From: Candidatus Levyibacteriota bacterium
Lineage (GTDB): Bacteria > Patescibacteriota > Microgenomatia > Levybacterales > UBA12049
Assembly: GCA_013816255.1 (NCBI GenBank)
Contig: JACDET010000013.1
Span: forward strand, 1 to 36,304
Reading direction: 5' to 3'
Length of the DNA stretch: 36,304 nucleotides
The first letter of the stretch is position 1; every line of letters begins with the position of its first letter. The notes beneath the pieces were generated by a model. The model ran no database searches. It was not told the origin of the DNA and saw only the letters and a list, made by a program, of their open reading frames with translations. Below, one piece after another: positions 30,513 through 36,304 of this stretch. A program made the position numbers and the translations under genes.

Positions 30513-31190
30513 ATGATAGATAAATCCAATTGGAGCATTTCCAAACATACCAATCAATACATCGAAGACACGTTTCTTCCTTTTGATGAAGCTTTGGATT
30601 TCGCACTCAATAACAGCAAAAAGCAAAACCTCCCGCCAATTTCTATCAACGCGGTTGAAGGGAAACTGCTGTACATGTTAACCAAACTCAAAGATGCCAA
30701 AAGCATACTTGAACTTGGAACACTGGGCGCATATAGTACAATTTGGCTCGCAAAAGCACTTCCAAAAGACGGCAAAGTCGTTACTATTGAACATATTGAA
30801 GAATATGCTGCTTGTGCGCAGGAAAATATAGATCATGCAGGCCTCACAGATACAATAACGATAAAGACTGGCGATGCACTCAAAGTATTACCGCAACTCA
30901 ATGAAACGTTTGACCTTTTCTTTATCGACGCCCATAAAGAAGAATATATAGAGTACGTCGAGCATGCCATCAGACTTTCTCACCCAGGCAGCGTCATCAT
31001 CTGCGACAATGTCCTCCGAAACGGCGGAGTAATGCAAGAACATTTCGCCAAAGACTACTTCGAACACTTAGCAAAATTCAACAAATACCTAGCCGGAAAC
31101 CCTCGATTAGAATCAACGATCTTGCCGATTACATTACCTTTGAAGGATAGAGATTATGTGGATGGGATGAGTATTAGTGTGGTGAAGTAA
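30513..31190 (+). CDS. Class I SAM O-methyltransferase (family 3, TrmR/COMT-like)
   Basis: 225 residues. KSILELGTLGAYSTIWLAKA is the SAM motif I; KVVTIEHIEEYAACAQENID motif II; IKTGDALKVLPQLNETFDLF; FIDAHKEEYIEYVEHAIRLS (metal-binding Asp); and IICDNVLRNGGVM. These mark Methyltransf_3, which includes small-molecule catechol methylases and the tRNA hydroxyuridine methylase TrmR. Length and single domain fit both. Its last 28 bases recur downstream at 31734-31761. Confidence 0.87.
   Translation: MIDKSNWSISKHTNQYIEDTFLPFDEALDFALNNSKKQNLPPISINAVEGKLLYMLTKLKDAKSILELGTLGAYSTIWLAKALPKDGKVVTIEHIEEYAACAQENIDHAGLTDTITIKTGDALKVLPQLNETFDLFFIDAHKEEYIEYVEHAIRLSHPGSVIICDNVLRNGGVMQEHFAKDYFEHLAKFNKYLAGNPRLESTILPITLPLKDRDYVDGMSISVVK
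31156..31183 (+). repeat. Direct repeat copy 1 (O-methyltransferase 3' end)
   Basis: It matches 31734-31761 at 27 of 28 bases, in the same orientation. It encodes the VDGMSISVV tail of the methyltransferase. Copy 2 differs by one synonymous change in the shared part. Confidence 0.85.
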
Positions 31191-31205
31191 TTGTATTACT
31201 TTCAG

Positions 31206-31234
31206 TTGACTTTATAGTCTTATAGTATTATAAT
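31206..31234 (+). promoter_or_regulatory. Near-consensus promoter directly at a GTG start
   Basis: TTGACT (31206-31211), exactly 17-base spacer, perfect TATAAT (31229-31234), then six bases to the GTG at 31241. It is the best promoter in the window and places the transcription start on the start codon. Confidence 0.75.
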
Positions 31235-31240
31235 TGTGCT

Positions 31241-31690
31241 GTGAGTGCTGAGCTTATTACGGGGAATAGAATCCCCATCGAAATGCGCAGGATTACTGAT
31301 GGGCTTCGTGAGGGCGAAGAAAAATATATTCTTGCTACTCCAAGTAAAATACTGTCAGTAGATTTGGTACGAACTCCTGCACGAGAAGTCATTACTGGTG
31401 AAACATATATTGCTAATCGTCAAGAAAAGCGTGGATGGAGGCGAAGACCGATAGAACCAGTTCATGGATCTACGACAAGACTGTATAGTGAAGCACGCGA
31501 TATAATGCAGTCTGCCGCAGATGAGCACCGTATACCTGTTTTACACTCTTTTGTTACGACGTTCCCAAGCATGCGAGCGTGGGCTTTAGCTCTTCAAGGA
31601 GGAGCAGGAATATTTAATTGGGATACAGTTATCGATAATGGACCGGGTAATGCGTTTAACGCTTTTTCAACTATTCGTCCCAAAAAATAA
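31241..31690 (+). CDS. Protein of unknown function, leaderless GTG start
   Basis: 149 residues, no membrane segment. An N-terminal half with RRITDGLREGEEKYILATPS is followed by a basic stretch (RQEKRGWRRRP) and a C-terminal half, RLYSEARDIMQSAADEHRIP then VLHSFVTTFPSMRAWALALQ, GGAGIFNWD. The latter vaguely recalls a GNAT-like C-terminus, but I cannot place it in a family. The GTG start is chosen from the promoter; ATG at 31283 is the alternative. The gene lies between two direct copies of the O-methyltransferase 3' end, so it may have been inserted. Confidence 0.65.
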   Translation: MSAELITGNRIPIEMRRITDGLREGEEKYILATPSKILSVDLVRTPAREVITGETYIANRQEKRGWRRRPIEPVHGSTTRLYSEARDIMQSAADEHRIPVLHSFVTTFPSMRAWALALQGGAGIFNWDTVIDNGPGNAFNAFSTIRPKK

Positions 31691-31697
31691 AAAATCG

Positions 31698-31768
31698 TTA
31701 GTAATTCTCTCCCCCATTAGTAATCAGAAGTGAATGTGGATGGGATGAGTATAAGTGTGGTCAGGTAG
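31698..31768. pseudogene. Chimeric scar: IMPDH 3' end joined to O-methyltransferase 3' end
   Basis: On the minus strand 31745-31698 encodes SHPHSLLITNGGENY and stop, the same 15 residues as the end of the IMP dehydrogenase gene at 34917-34870. Six of 48 bases differ and all six changes are silent, including TAA for TAG. On the plus strand 31733-31768 encodes NVDGMSISVVR and stop, matching the methyltransferase tail VDGMSISVVK. The two overlap in TGGATGGGA. Neither fragment has an upstream gene body. The right end overlaps the MFS stop. Confidence 0.82.
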
Positions 31769-32939
31769 CCGTTTTTTTTAGCAATATCAAAACAGGTATA
31801 ATAGCGAACAAAACAACAAGCGCCAGCATATTAAATGCCGTTACTATTCCATAGACATTAGCGACATACCCAAAAATTAAAGGAGAAATCGCCATAGCAG
31901 TATTACCTGCGATTTGATTGATACCAAAAGCCTTTTCCATAGTCTCACCATGTTTCACAGAATCAGCGACCATTGTTTGCAATACTGGCACTGTGCCTTT
32001 AGCAAAGACACCAATGATCAAAGCGCAAATGAGGATAATTAGAAACGATGTTGCATTCGCTAAAATTAAAATCAGTAATGCCATGACGATTTCAGAAAAG
32101 ATAAATACTTGTTTGTTACCAAATCTATCAACCATACGCCCAAGAAGAGTTTTCCCGACAAATGTTCCGATAAAAAATGCAGCTGCATAGGTACCAATAA
32201 ATGCTGGGTCTACTCCTCGTGCCAATACGAGAAATGGAAGGAAGATAAACACAGAACCATTTACAAATGTATCAAAGAACGCAGCAGAAGTAACAAGAAG
32301 AAAACGCTGGTTTTTGATAACATCAGAAATCTTGGATGAAGATGATTTTTTATCTTTAGAAGAAAAGTAATCAGTCTTTTTAAGATAAGCGAAATAACTA
32401 ATAAGTCCAATTAGCAGAGCAACTGATGCATAAACAATTGCCGTGTTTTGCCAACCAATATACACGACTATAAATGTTAAAACTGCGGCAATACCAACCC
32501 TTCCGACGTCACCAATTGCAGTAAAATTCCCCATCTCTCGCCCTCGAGTTTCCTTGTCTGAAAAGCGAGAAACAAGTGCAAAAGCAATCGGGTGAAAGAG
32601 CCCGAAACCAATACTTGCCAAGATGAAAAGCGGAAATAAAGAAACAAAATTCTGTGAAAATCCTGTACCTAGAAAAGCCAACCCATAGAGAACGAGGGCA
32701 AAGAGTAGCGTTTTCAGTCCACCAAACTTTGTTGCAATATAACCAGCAGGCAAAGCAATAAAAATTCCCAAAGCATTTATTAACGTTCCCAATAATCCCA
32801 CTTGCGTTAAATTCAACTGCAAATCCATAGCAATAAATGGCAGGAGCAAAATCAAACTTGCATTAAATCCATCATTTAAAATATGTAATATGTACAGTGG
32901 AAATAGCGGCGAAGAATGTGAAGGAAAAAAGTTTTTCAT
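31761..32939 (-). CDS. MFS transporter (Fsr-like)
   Basis: 392 residues with twelve predicted membrane helices in two halves separated by a polar loop (SSKDKKSSSSKISDVIKNQR, about 192-212). HILNDGFNASLILLLPFIAM and GFGLFHPIAFALVSRFSDKE, then GREMGNFTAIGDVGRVG, resemble the fosmidomycin-resistance branch. LLGRMVDRFGNKQVF is the MFS loop of the second half. It probably exports small molecules or a drug; substrate is unknown. Its stop (TGA) overlaps the scar at 31761-31763. A TATGAT/TAAAAT -10 lies about 20 bases before the ATG. Confidence 0.88.
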   Translation of the reverse strand: MKNFFPSHSSPLFPLYILHILNDGFNASLILLLPFIAMDLQLNLTQVGLLGTLINALGIFIALPAGYIATKFGGLKTLLFALVLYGLAFLGTGFSQNFVSLFPLFILASIGFGLFHPIAFALVSRFSDKETRGREMGNFTAIGDVGRVGIAAVLTFIVVYIGWQNTAIVYASVALLIGLISYFAYLKKTDYFSSKDKKSSSSKISDVIKNQRFLLVTSAAFFDTFVNGSVFIFLPFLVLARGVDPAFIGTYAAAFFIGTFVGKTLLGRMVDRFGNKQVFIFSEIVMALLILILANATSFLIILICALIIGVFAKGTVPVLQTMVADSVKHGETMEKAFGINQIAGNTAMAISPLIFGYVANVYGIVTAFNMLALVVLFAIIPVLILLKKTAT

Positions 32940-32990
32940 AAAATAATTCTTTGGATACTCATTTTATCATAATGCATGGGATAATAATTC

Positions 32991-33019
32991 TTGTCATTCT
33001 TTACTTTATATACTACAAT
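32991..33019 (+). promoter_or_regulatory. Promoter of the asparaginase-like gene
   Basis: TTGTCA (32991-32996), 17-base spacer, TACAAT (33014-33019), seven bases before the ATG at 33027. Both boxes are five of six to consensus. This excludes the in-frame TTG at 32991 as the start. Confidence 0.65.
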
Positions 33020-33026
33020 CTCCACA

Positions 33027-34070
33027 ATGACCAAACCCAATACATTTAAAAAGAAAGTACTTATCCTCTTTTGTGGTGGCACAATCTCAATGCACAAGAA
33101 TGAAGAGACAGGTGCTTTAGACATAGCCCACGGTGCTGATCAGTTCTTCAAACTTGAACCGAGAATTATTGAGATTGCCAATATCGATGTCCACATCATA
33201 GACAATATTGATAGTACCAACATGACGCACGTGCAGTGGGAAAAGTTCGTAGATGAAATTCAAAAGGAATATGACAACTATGACGGCTTCCTCATAACCC
33301 AGGGAACCAATACATTGGCCTATGCATCAAGCGCTTTGAGTTTTGCTTTGCAAGGAATCGGCAAACCAGTCGTTATAACAGGTGCACAAATCCCAGCTGA
33401 AGTTATCAGTACTGATGGGCGGAATAATTTGGTCAATGCATTACGTGTCGCGACAATGGATTTGGGAGGTGTCTTCGTCGTCTTTGGAAGCAAACTTATC
33501 TTGGGTTGCAGGGCTAAGAAAGTAAGTGAGTCAGATTTGGATGCGTTTAAGACATTTAATGATAGTGATTTTGGAGAAATTAATATTGGATTAAAGATCA
33601 ATAAAGATGGTTATAAAAGTCATACCAAAAAGTTTAAAGCCAAAAACGGTTTTGAAGACAATGTGGTTTGCTTAACGTTGATTCCTGGATTAAATGGTGA
33701 TTATCTCAAAGCATTCATCGACCAAGGCGTAAAAGGACTTATCCTCAGAGCATACGGCTCAGGCGATATCCCCTACGACATATTGCCGGCGCTTGTCTAT
33801 GCAAAAGAGAAAAAAATTCCAGTCATCGTCACCACACAATGTCCAGGAGGAGCAACAGTGATGGGAATAAACGATGCAGGATTCCGAGCACTCCACACAG
33901 GAGTTATTCAAGCATTCGACATGAGCATGGAAGCCATGAGCACCAAACTCATGTGGCTCCTCAAACAGGGTGTGAAGTACGAGGGTCTTTTAGAGAAAAT
34001 GCAGGAGAATATGATTGGAGAAGTTGATACAAGAAAAGCAAAAGTGTTTTTGAGTAAGGAACTTGAATAA
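33027..34070 (+). CDS. Type I L-asparaginase-like protein
   Basis: 347 residues. The first catalytic loop is LFCGGTISMHKNEETGALDI with the nucleophile Thr. The second signature reads ITQGTNTLAYASSALSFALQ instead of the usual HGTDT, so the triad Asp is Asn and the His is Gln. The Lys of LGCRAKKVSESDLDAF is kept. ITGAQIPAEVISTDGRNNLV and the C-terminal TTQCPGGATVMGINDAGFRA are normal for cytoplasmic asparaginases. Fold is certain; asparaginase activity is not, because of the Asp to Asn change. The stop abuts that of the convergent gene (TAATTA). Confidence 0.85.
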   Translation: MTKPNTFKKKVLILFCGGTISMHKNEETGALDIAHGADQFFKLEPRIIEIANIDVHIIDNIDSTNMTHVQWEKFVDEIQKEYDNYDGFLITQGTNTLAYASSALSFALQGIGKPVVITGAQIPAEVISTDGRNNLVNALRVATMDLGGVFVVFGSKLILGCRAKKVSESDLDAFKTFNDSDFGEINIGLKINKDGYKSHTKKFKAKNGFEDNVVCLTLIPGLNGDYLKAFIDQGVKGLILRAYGSGDIPYDILPALVYAKEKKIPVIVTTQCPGGATVMGINDAGFRALHTGVIQAFDMSMEAMSTKLMWLLKQGVKYEGLLEKMQENMIGEVDTRKAKVFLSKELE

Positions 34071-34584
34071 TTATCTTCTTTGCCCAAACCATAATACAAT
34101 TCTCTTACCCCATTCTGGATCTGGTCTTCCGATTTTATGCCGTACATGAGCTGGCAATAACGTCGCTGTATTGGGTTTGCAATCAAATACTGTTTCGACA
34201 TTCCCATCAGTTAAAACACTCAATGGAGCTCGTCCGGCAACATTCCAAAGAACCATCATTTTTTCACCTGCTTCATATTCATCATTATATTCTTTTTGGA
34301 TCTGCATGCCACATAAAGGCAGCACTTTCATGTTCATAACGTTTTAACTTTGCGGTGTCAAATGGTGTAACAATTGCGAATCTATTGTGTACCACTTCTA
34401 AGGCTTCATCAATAGGTGCCGGAAATGTTCTATCAGATTCTGCTGTATATGTTGTTGTCCTATCCGACATTTCAATTCCCTTCCTTACCAACTTTTCAAT
34501 CAAAACATTATCCTGAGCCATATGCTCTTCTCTACGCATCTGATACCAATGCGGAATATGAAATCTTCTTTCTACTGTCTGCAT
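34071..34584 (-). pseudogene. 2OG-Fe(II) oxygenase-like gene split by a one-base frameshift
   Basis: Two overlapping frames form one domain. The first (34584 to 34285, 99 residues) starts MQTVERRFHIPHWYQMRREE and ends ESAAFMWHADPKRI. The second frame (stop at 34071) continues EYNDEYEAGEKMMVLWNVAG, RAPLSVLTDGNVETVF and LLPAHVRHKIGRPDPEWGKR, then IVLWFGQ. Removing one A at the A5 run (34297-34293) fuses WHADPKEYNDEY and gives about 170 residues. The HxD (HAD), distal His (AHVRH) and following Arg (KRIVLWF) would then match the 2OG-Fe(II) dioxygenase facial triad. Assignment to that fold is tentative. An extended -10 lies six bases before the ATG. It may be a sequencing error, a pseudogene or recoding. 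Confidence 0.62.
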
Positions 34585-34590
34585 GGGTGA

Positions 34591-34599
34591 ATTATAACA
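34591..34599 (-). promoter_or_regulatory. Extended -10 before the split oxygenase-like gene
   Basis: TGT precedes TATAAT (minus strand, 34596-34591), six bases before the ATG at 34584. Same leaderless geometry as elsewhere. Confidence 0.55.
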
Positions 34600-34652
34600 A
34601 ATGTCGCTTAGGTTAGAGGAAGAGTAATAAAGACGGGAATGTAAGTAATACG

Positions 34653-34868
34653 TTAGTTACTTATAAATTTAAATCGAGGGACTTTTTCTCCTTTTATGAC
34701 TACTTCCTCCAAAAACATCTTCAATGGCCGAACCCAAACTTTGCTTAAGGGATTATCATATAAACATTCATAGATTACTAAATCCTCTTTTGTTTCAGAA
34801 TGTTTTCCTATAGATATAACTTGGTAGTAATTACCTGTTTTTGTATGTTGATATTTTCCTAACTTCAT
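34653..34868 (-). CDS. DUF1653 domain protein
   Basis: 71 residues from the ATG at 34868; an in-frame ATG at 34889 would overlap the IMPDH end and has no better signal. LGKYQHTKTGNYYQVISIGK, HSETKEDLVIYECLYDNPLS, VWVRPLKMFLEEVVIKGEKV and PRF are the DUF1653 pattern (KyxHxKGnxYxV..HSET.E..VvY..lY....WvRP...F...v). A small cytoplasmic beta-rich domain of unknown function. It begins one base after the IMPDH stop, so it is probably co-transcribed. GGAG lies 13 bases before the ATG. Confidence 0.85.
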   Translation of the reverse strand: MKLGKYQHTKTGNYYQVISIGKHSETKEDLVIYECLYDNPLSKVWVRPLKMFLEEVVIKGEKVPRFKFISN

Positions 34869-34869
34869 T

Positions 34870-36009
34870 CTAATAATTCTCTCCACCATTAGTAATCAGA
34901 AGAGAGTGAGGATGGGATTCTGCTAGTGAGGCTTGGGTGATTTGGATGAATTGGGCTTCTTTGGCTAATTGGGGTAAGGTTTTGGCTCCTACGTAATAAA
35001 GACCAGATTTTATTCCTCCGATTGCCTGATCGATGACTGATTGGACTGTGCCCTTGACTGGAACCAAACCTTCGACTCCTTCGGCTACAAGGACTCGGTC
35101 TTTATAATCTTTACCGTGGTATTCATCTTCAGACTTGATCTTGGTTCCTTCTTTCATCGCTCCAATTGAACCCATCCCTCGATATTCTTTGAAGACATAT
35201 TCTGTTTTGTTCTTTTGGAAAATGCTTTGGAAACGGTGTGGGACTTGAGATTGGGTAAGAGTCAATTTCTTTCCTGGAGATTCACTGGTTGAGGCAAAAA
35301 AGCTTCCCATCATGACGGCTGAGGCACCTGTCGCAAATGCTTTGACCATATCTCCTGAATACTTGATGCCACCGTCAGCAATGACCGGGATCTTTTTCTT
35401 TGAGGCACTTCGCACGACTTCCTGTAATGCTGTGATCTGCGGCACACCCATACCTGAAATGATTCTTGTCGTACAGATAGCGCCTGGTCCCATACCGACT
35501 CTGAGACAATCTGCTCCAGCGGCGATTAAGGCTTCTGCACCGTCGAACGTAGCAATGTTACCTCCCATCACTTCCATCTTTGGATATGTCTTCTTGATAA
35601 ACTTGATCGCATCGATAATTTGTTTGGTATATCCATGAGCTGAATCCACAACCAATAACGAAACACCAGCTTTAATCAATGCTTCAACCCGCTCCTGATA
35701 ATTTCCACTTGCACCTACAGCTGCACCAACCAAAAGATTCTTTTTCGAAACCTTTGCGACATGTTTGGCTTGATCTTCGATAGAAAGATTACGGTGGATG
35801 ATTCCGATGCCGCCAAGTTCTGCCAAAGCAATTGCTAATTCATATTCAGTCACTGTATCCATTGGAGCTGAGACAAAAGGAGCGGTCAACGTAATCTTTT
35901 TTGTAAGCTTTGTTGTCAAATCAATATCGCCACGGGAGAAATCTGCGTAACCGGGTAAAAGAAGAACGTCATCAAAAGTCAAACCGAGAGGAAAATTTTG
36001 CTTAACCAT
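34870..36009 (-). CDS. guaB: IMP dehydrogenase lacking CBS domains
   Basis: 379 residues against about 490 for the common form. LTFDDVLLLPGYADFSRGDI, APFVSAPMDTVTEYELAIAL, GGIGIIHRNLSIEDQAKHVA, then directly KNLLVGAAVGASGNYQERVE: the CBS pair that normally sits here is missing. VVDSAHGYTKQIIDAIKFIK, VMGGNIATFDGAEALIAAGA and the catalytic Cys in GMGPGAICTTRIISGMGVPQ, then IADGGIKYSGDMVKAFATGA and YRGMGSIGAMKEGTK (flap) are intact. It oxidises IMP to XMP for GTP synthesis. GMP reductase is the main alternative, but the flap with GMGS favours IMPDH. A TTGACA/TACAGT promoter ends five bases before the ATG. Confidence 0.93.
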   Translation of the reverse strand: MVKQNFPLGLTFDDVLLLPGYADFSRGDIDLTTKLTKKITLTAPFVSAPMDTVTEYELAIALAELGGIGIIHRNLSIEDQAKHVAKVSKKNLLVGAAVGASGNYQERVEALIKAGVSLLVVDSAHGYTKQIIDAIKFIKKTYPKMEVMGGNIATFDGAEALIAAGADCLRVGMGPGAICTTRIISGMGVPQITALQEVVRSASKKKIPVIADGGIKYSGDMVKAFATGASAVMMGSFFASTSESPGKKLTLTQSQVPHRFQSIFQKNKTEYVFKEYRGMGSIGAMKEGTKIKSEDEYHGKDYKDRVLVAEGVEGLVPVKGTVQSVIDQAIGGIKSGLYYVGAKTLPQLAKEAQFIQITQASLAESHPHSLLITNGGENY

Positions 36010-36014
36010 AGCTT

Positions 36015-36043
36015 ACTGTATCGTATATTTATTGGATTGTCAA
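36015..36043 (-). promoter_or_regulatory. Promoter of guaB, leaderless-type
   Basis: On the minus strand a perfect TTGACA (36043-36038), 17-base spacer and TACAGT (36020-36015), five bases before the ATG at 36009. Confidence 0.65.
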
Positions 36044-36062
36044 TAAAACCACTGTTTAATTG

Positions 36063-36082
36063 TGTCATTTCCGAGGATGACA
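36063..36082. repeat. Minimal TGTCAT...ATGACA palindrome
   Basis: TGTCATTTCCGAGGATGACA: only the two ends of the dispersed element with an eight-base centre. It may be a deletion derivative. Confidence 0.5.
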
Positions 36083-36162
36083 TTGACTCGTGGTTATAAA
36101 CAATATCTCTAATCAACTTTGATTCACTAAGAGAAGCATAAGTACTGTATGAGTTTGTCTGT

Positions 36163-36304
36163 TATATTGACTCTCAAATGAGCTTCGTGGTACCTTTAAT
36201 AGAGAGAGATGTTTACCTATTTCTTACAGGTTTCTTATCCTCATAAAAATGATCAGACTGATTGGCACAATTGAAAAAGATGATGACGTATTATTGTATT
36301 ATGC
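36163..36304 (+). other. Right-edge region with possible small and partial reading frames
   Basis: From 36010 to the edge no complete gene is recognised. TGT plus TATATT (36163-36168) lies nine bases before an ATG (36178) of a 22-codon frame, MSFVVPLIERDVYLFLTGFL then SS, ending at 36246. A second frame starts ATG at 36249 (MIRLIGTIEKDDDVLLYY) and is open at the edge, so it may be the N-terminus of the next gene. The short frame could be a leader, part of a frameshifted gene, or chance. Confidence 0.3.

Noticed and set aside
32991-33026. TTG start for the asparaginase-like gene
   Set aside because: This TTG is the first base group of the -35 box of a good promoter, and the extra residues precede the family's normal N-terminus.
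1-36304. Alternative genetic code with UGA as sense
   Set aside because: RF2 with an intact SPF and GGQ is encoded, and several conserved genes (ugd, rmlB, the MFS gene) end at TGA where the family ends.
1-36304. tRNA, rRNA, CRISPR or phage genes
   Set aside because: I saw no T-arm or anticodon-arm pattern, no rRNA motif, no regularly spaced repeats and no integrase, terminase or capsid gene. The dispersed palindromes have irregular spacing.

Overview
The window looks like a chromosomal segment of a Candidate Phyla Radiation (Patescibacteria) bacterium, most likely from the Microgenomates side. This assignment is an inference from gene content and small gene size. Supporting signs are DUF4446, DUF5679 and DUF1653 proteins, a half-length TsaB, an IMP dehydrogenase without CBS domains, lamin-tail, CAP and C39-type surface proteins, many nucleotide-sugar and glycosyltransferase genes, and very tight gene packing. 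RF2 (prfB) is present and TGA ends real genes, so UGA is a normal stop here. I saw no tRNA, rRNA, CRISPR array, phage module or transposase gene.

Layout. Bases 1-3230 hold a divergent pair (DUF4446 / small membrane protein), a 47-residue zinc-ribbon gene with a terminator, a large membrane protein with a C-terminal PsbP-like domain, and a nucleoside 2-deoxyribosyltransferase-like gene. Bases 3235-17119 are a glycan cluster. It contains a GT-C transferase, a polyprenyl-phosphate sugar synthase fused to GtrA, GDP-D-rhamnose genes (gmd, rmd), UDP-glucose dehydrogenase, dTDP-sugar genes (rmlD, rmlB, rmlA; no rmlC seen), a Nudix hydrolase, four GT2 transferases and a small membrane protein. Bases 17119-22403 mix cell-surface proteins (CAP, lamin-tail, Cys-pair repeats, C39 hydrolase with a coiled coil) with the t6A genes tsaB, tsaC and tsaE. 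Bases 22506-24224 are ftsX and ftsE, directly upstream (in transcription) of the coiled-coil hydrolase, so this is a plausible FtsEX-hydrolase divisome module. Bases 24283-31690 hold an OB-like membrane protein, folP with an overlapping CofE/FolC2-type ligase, prfB, a GIY-YIG pseudogene, an adenosine-deaminase-like protein, a histidine phosphatase, an O-methyltransferase and small unknowns. Bases 31761-36304 hold an MFS transporter, an asparaginase-like protein, a frameshifted 2OG-oxygenase-like gene, DUF1653, IMP dehydrogenase and a right-edge stretch.

Three genome-wide patterns stand out. (1) A -10 hexamer lies 5-11 bases before the start codon of some 17 genes on both strands, often with a good -35 or an extended -10 (TGn). 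This predicts widespread leaderless or nearly leaderless mRNAs. (2) About a dozen intergenic palindromic elements share TGTCAT...ATGACA ends but belong to several sequence families; they sit even inside the ftsE-ftsX-hydrolase and tsaC-tsaB runs. (3) Convergent neighbours end with interlocked stop codons (TTAA or TTAG).

The most unusual local structure is at 31698-31768. There a copy of the IMP dehydrogenase 3' end (six differences, all synonymous) is joined at a short microhomology to a copy of the neighbouring O-methyltransferase 3' end.
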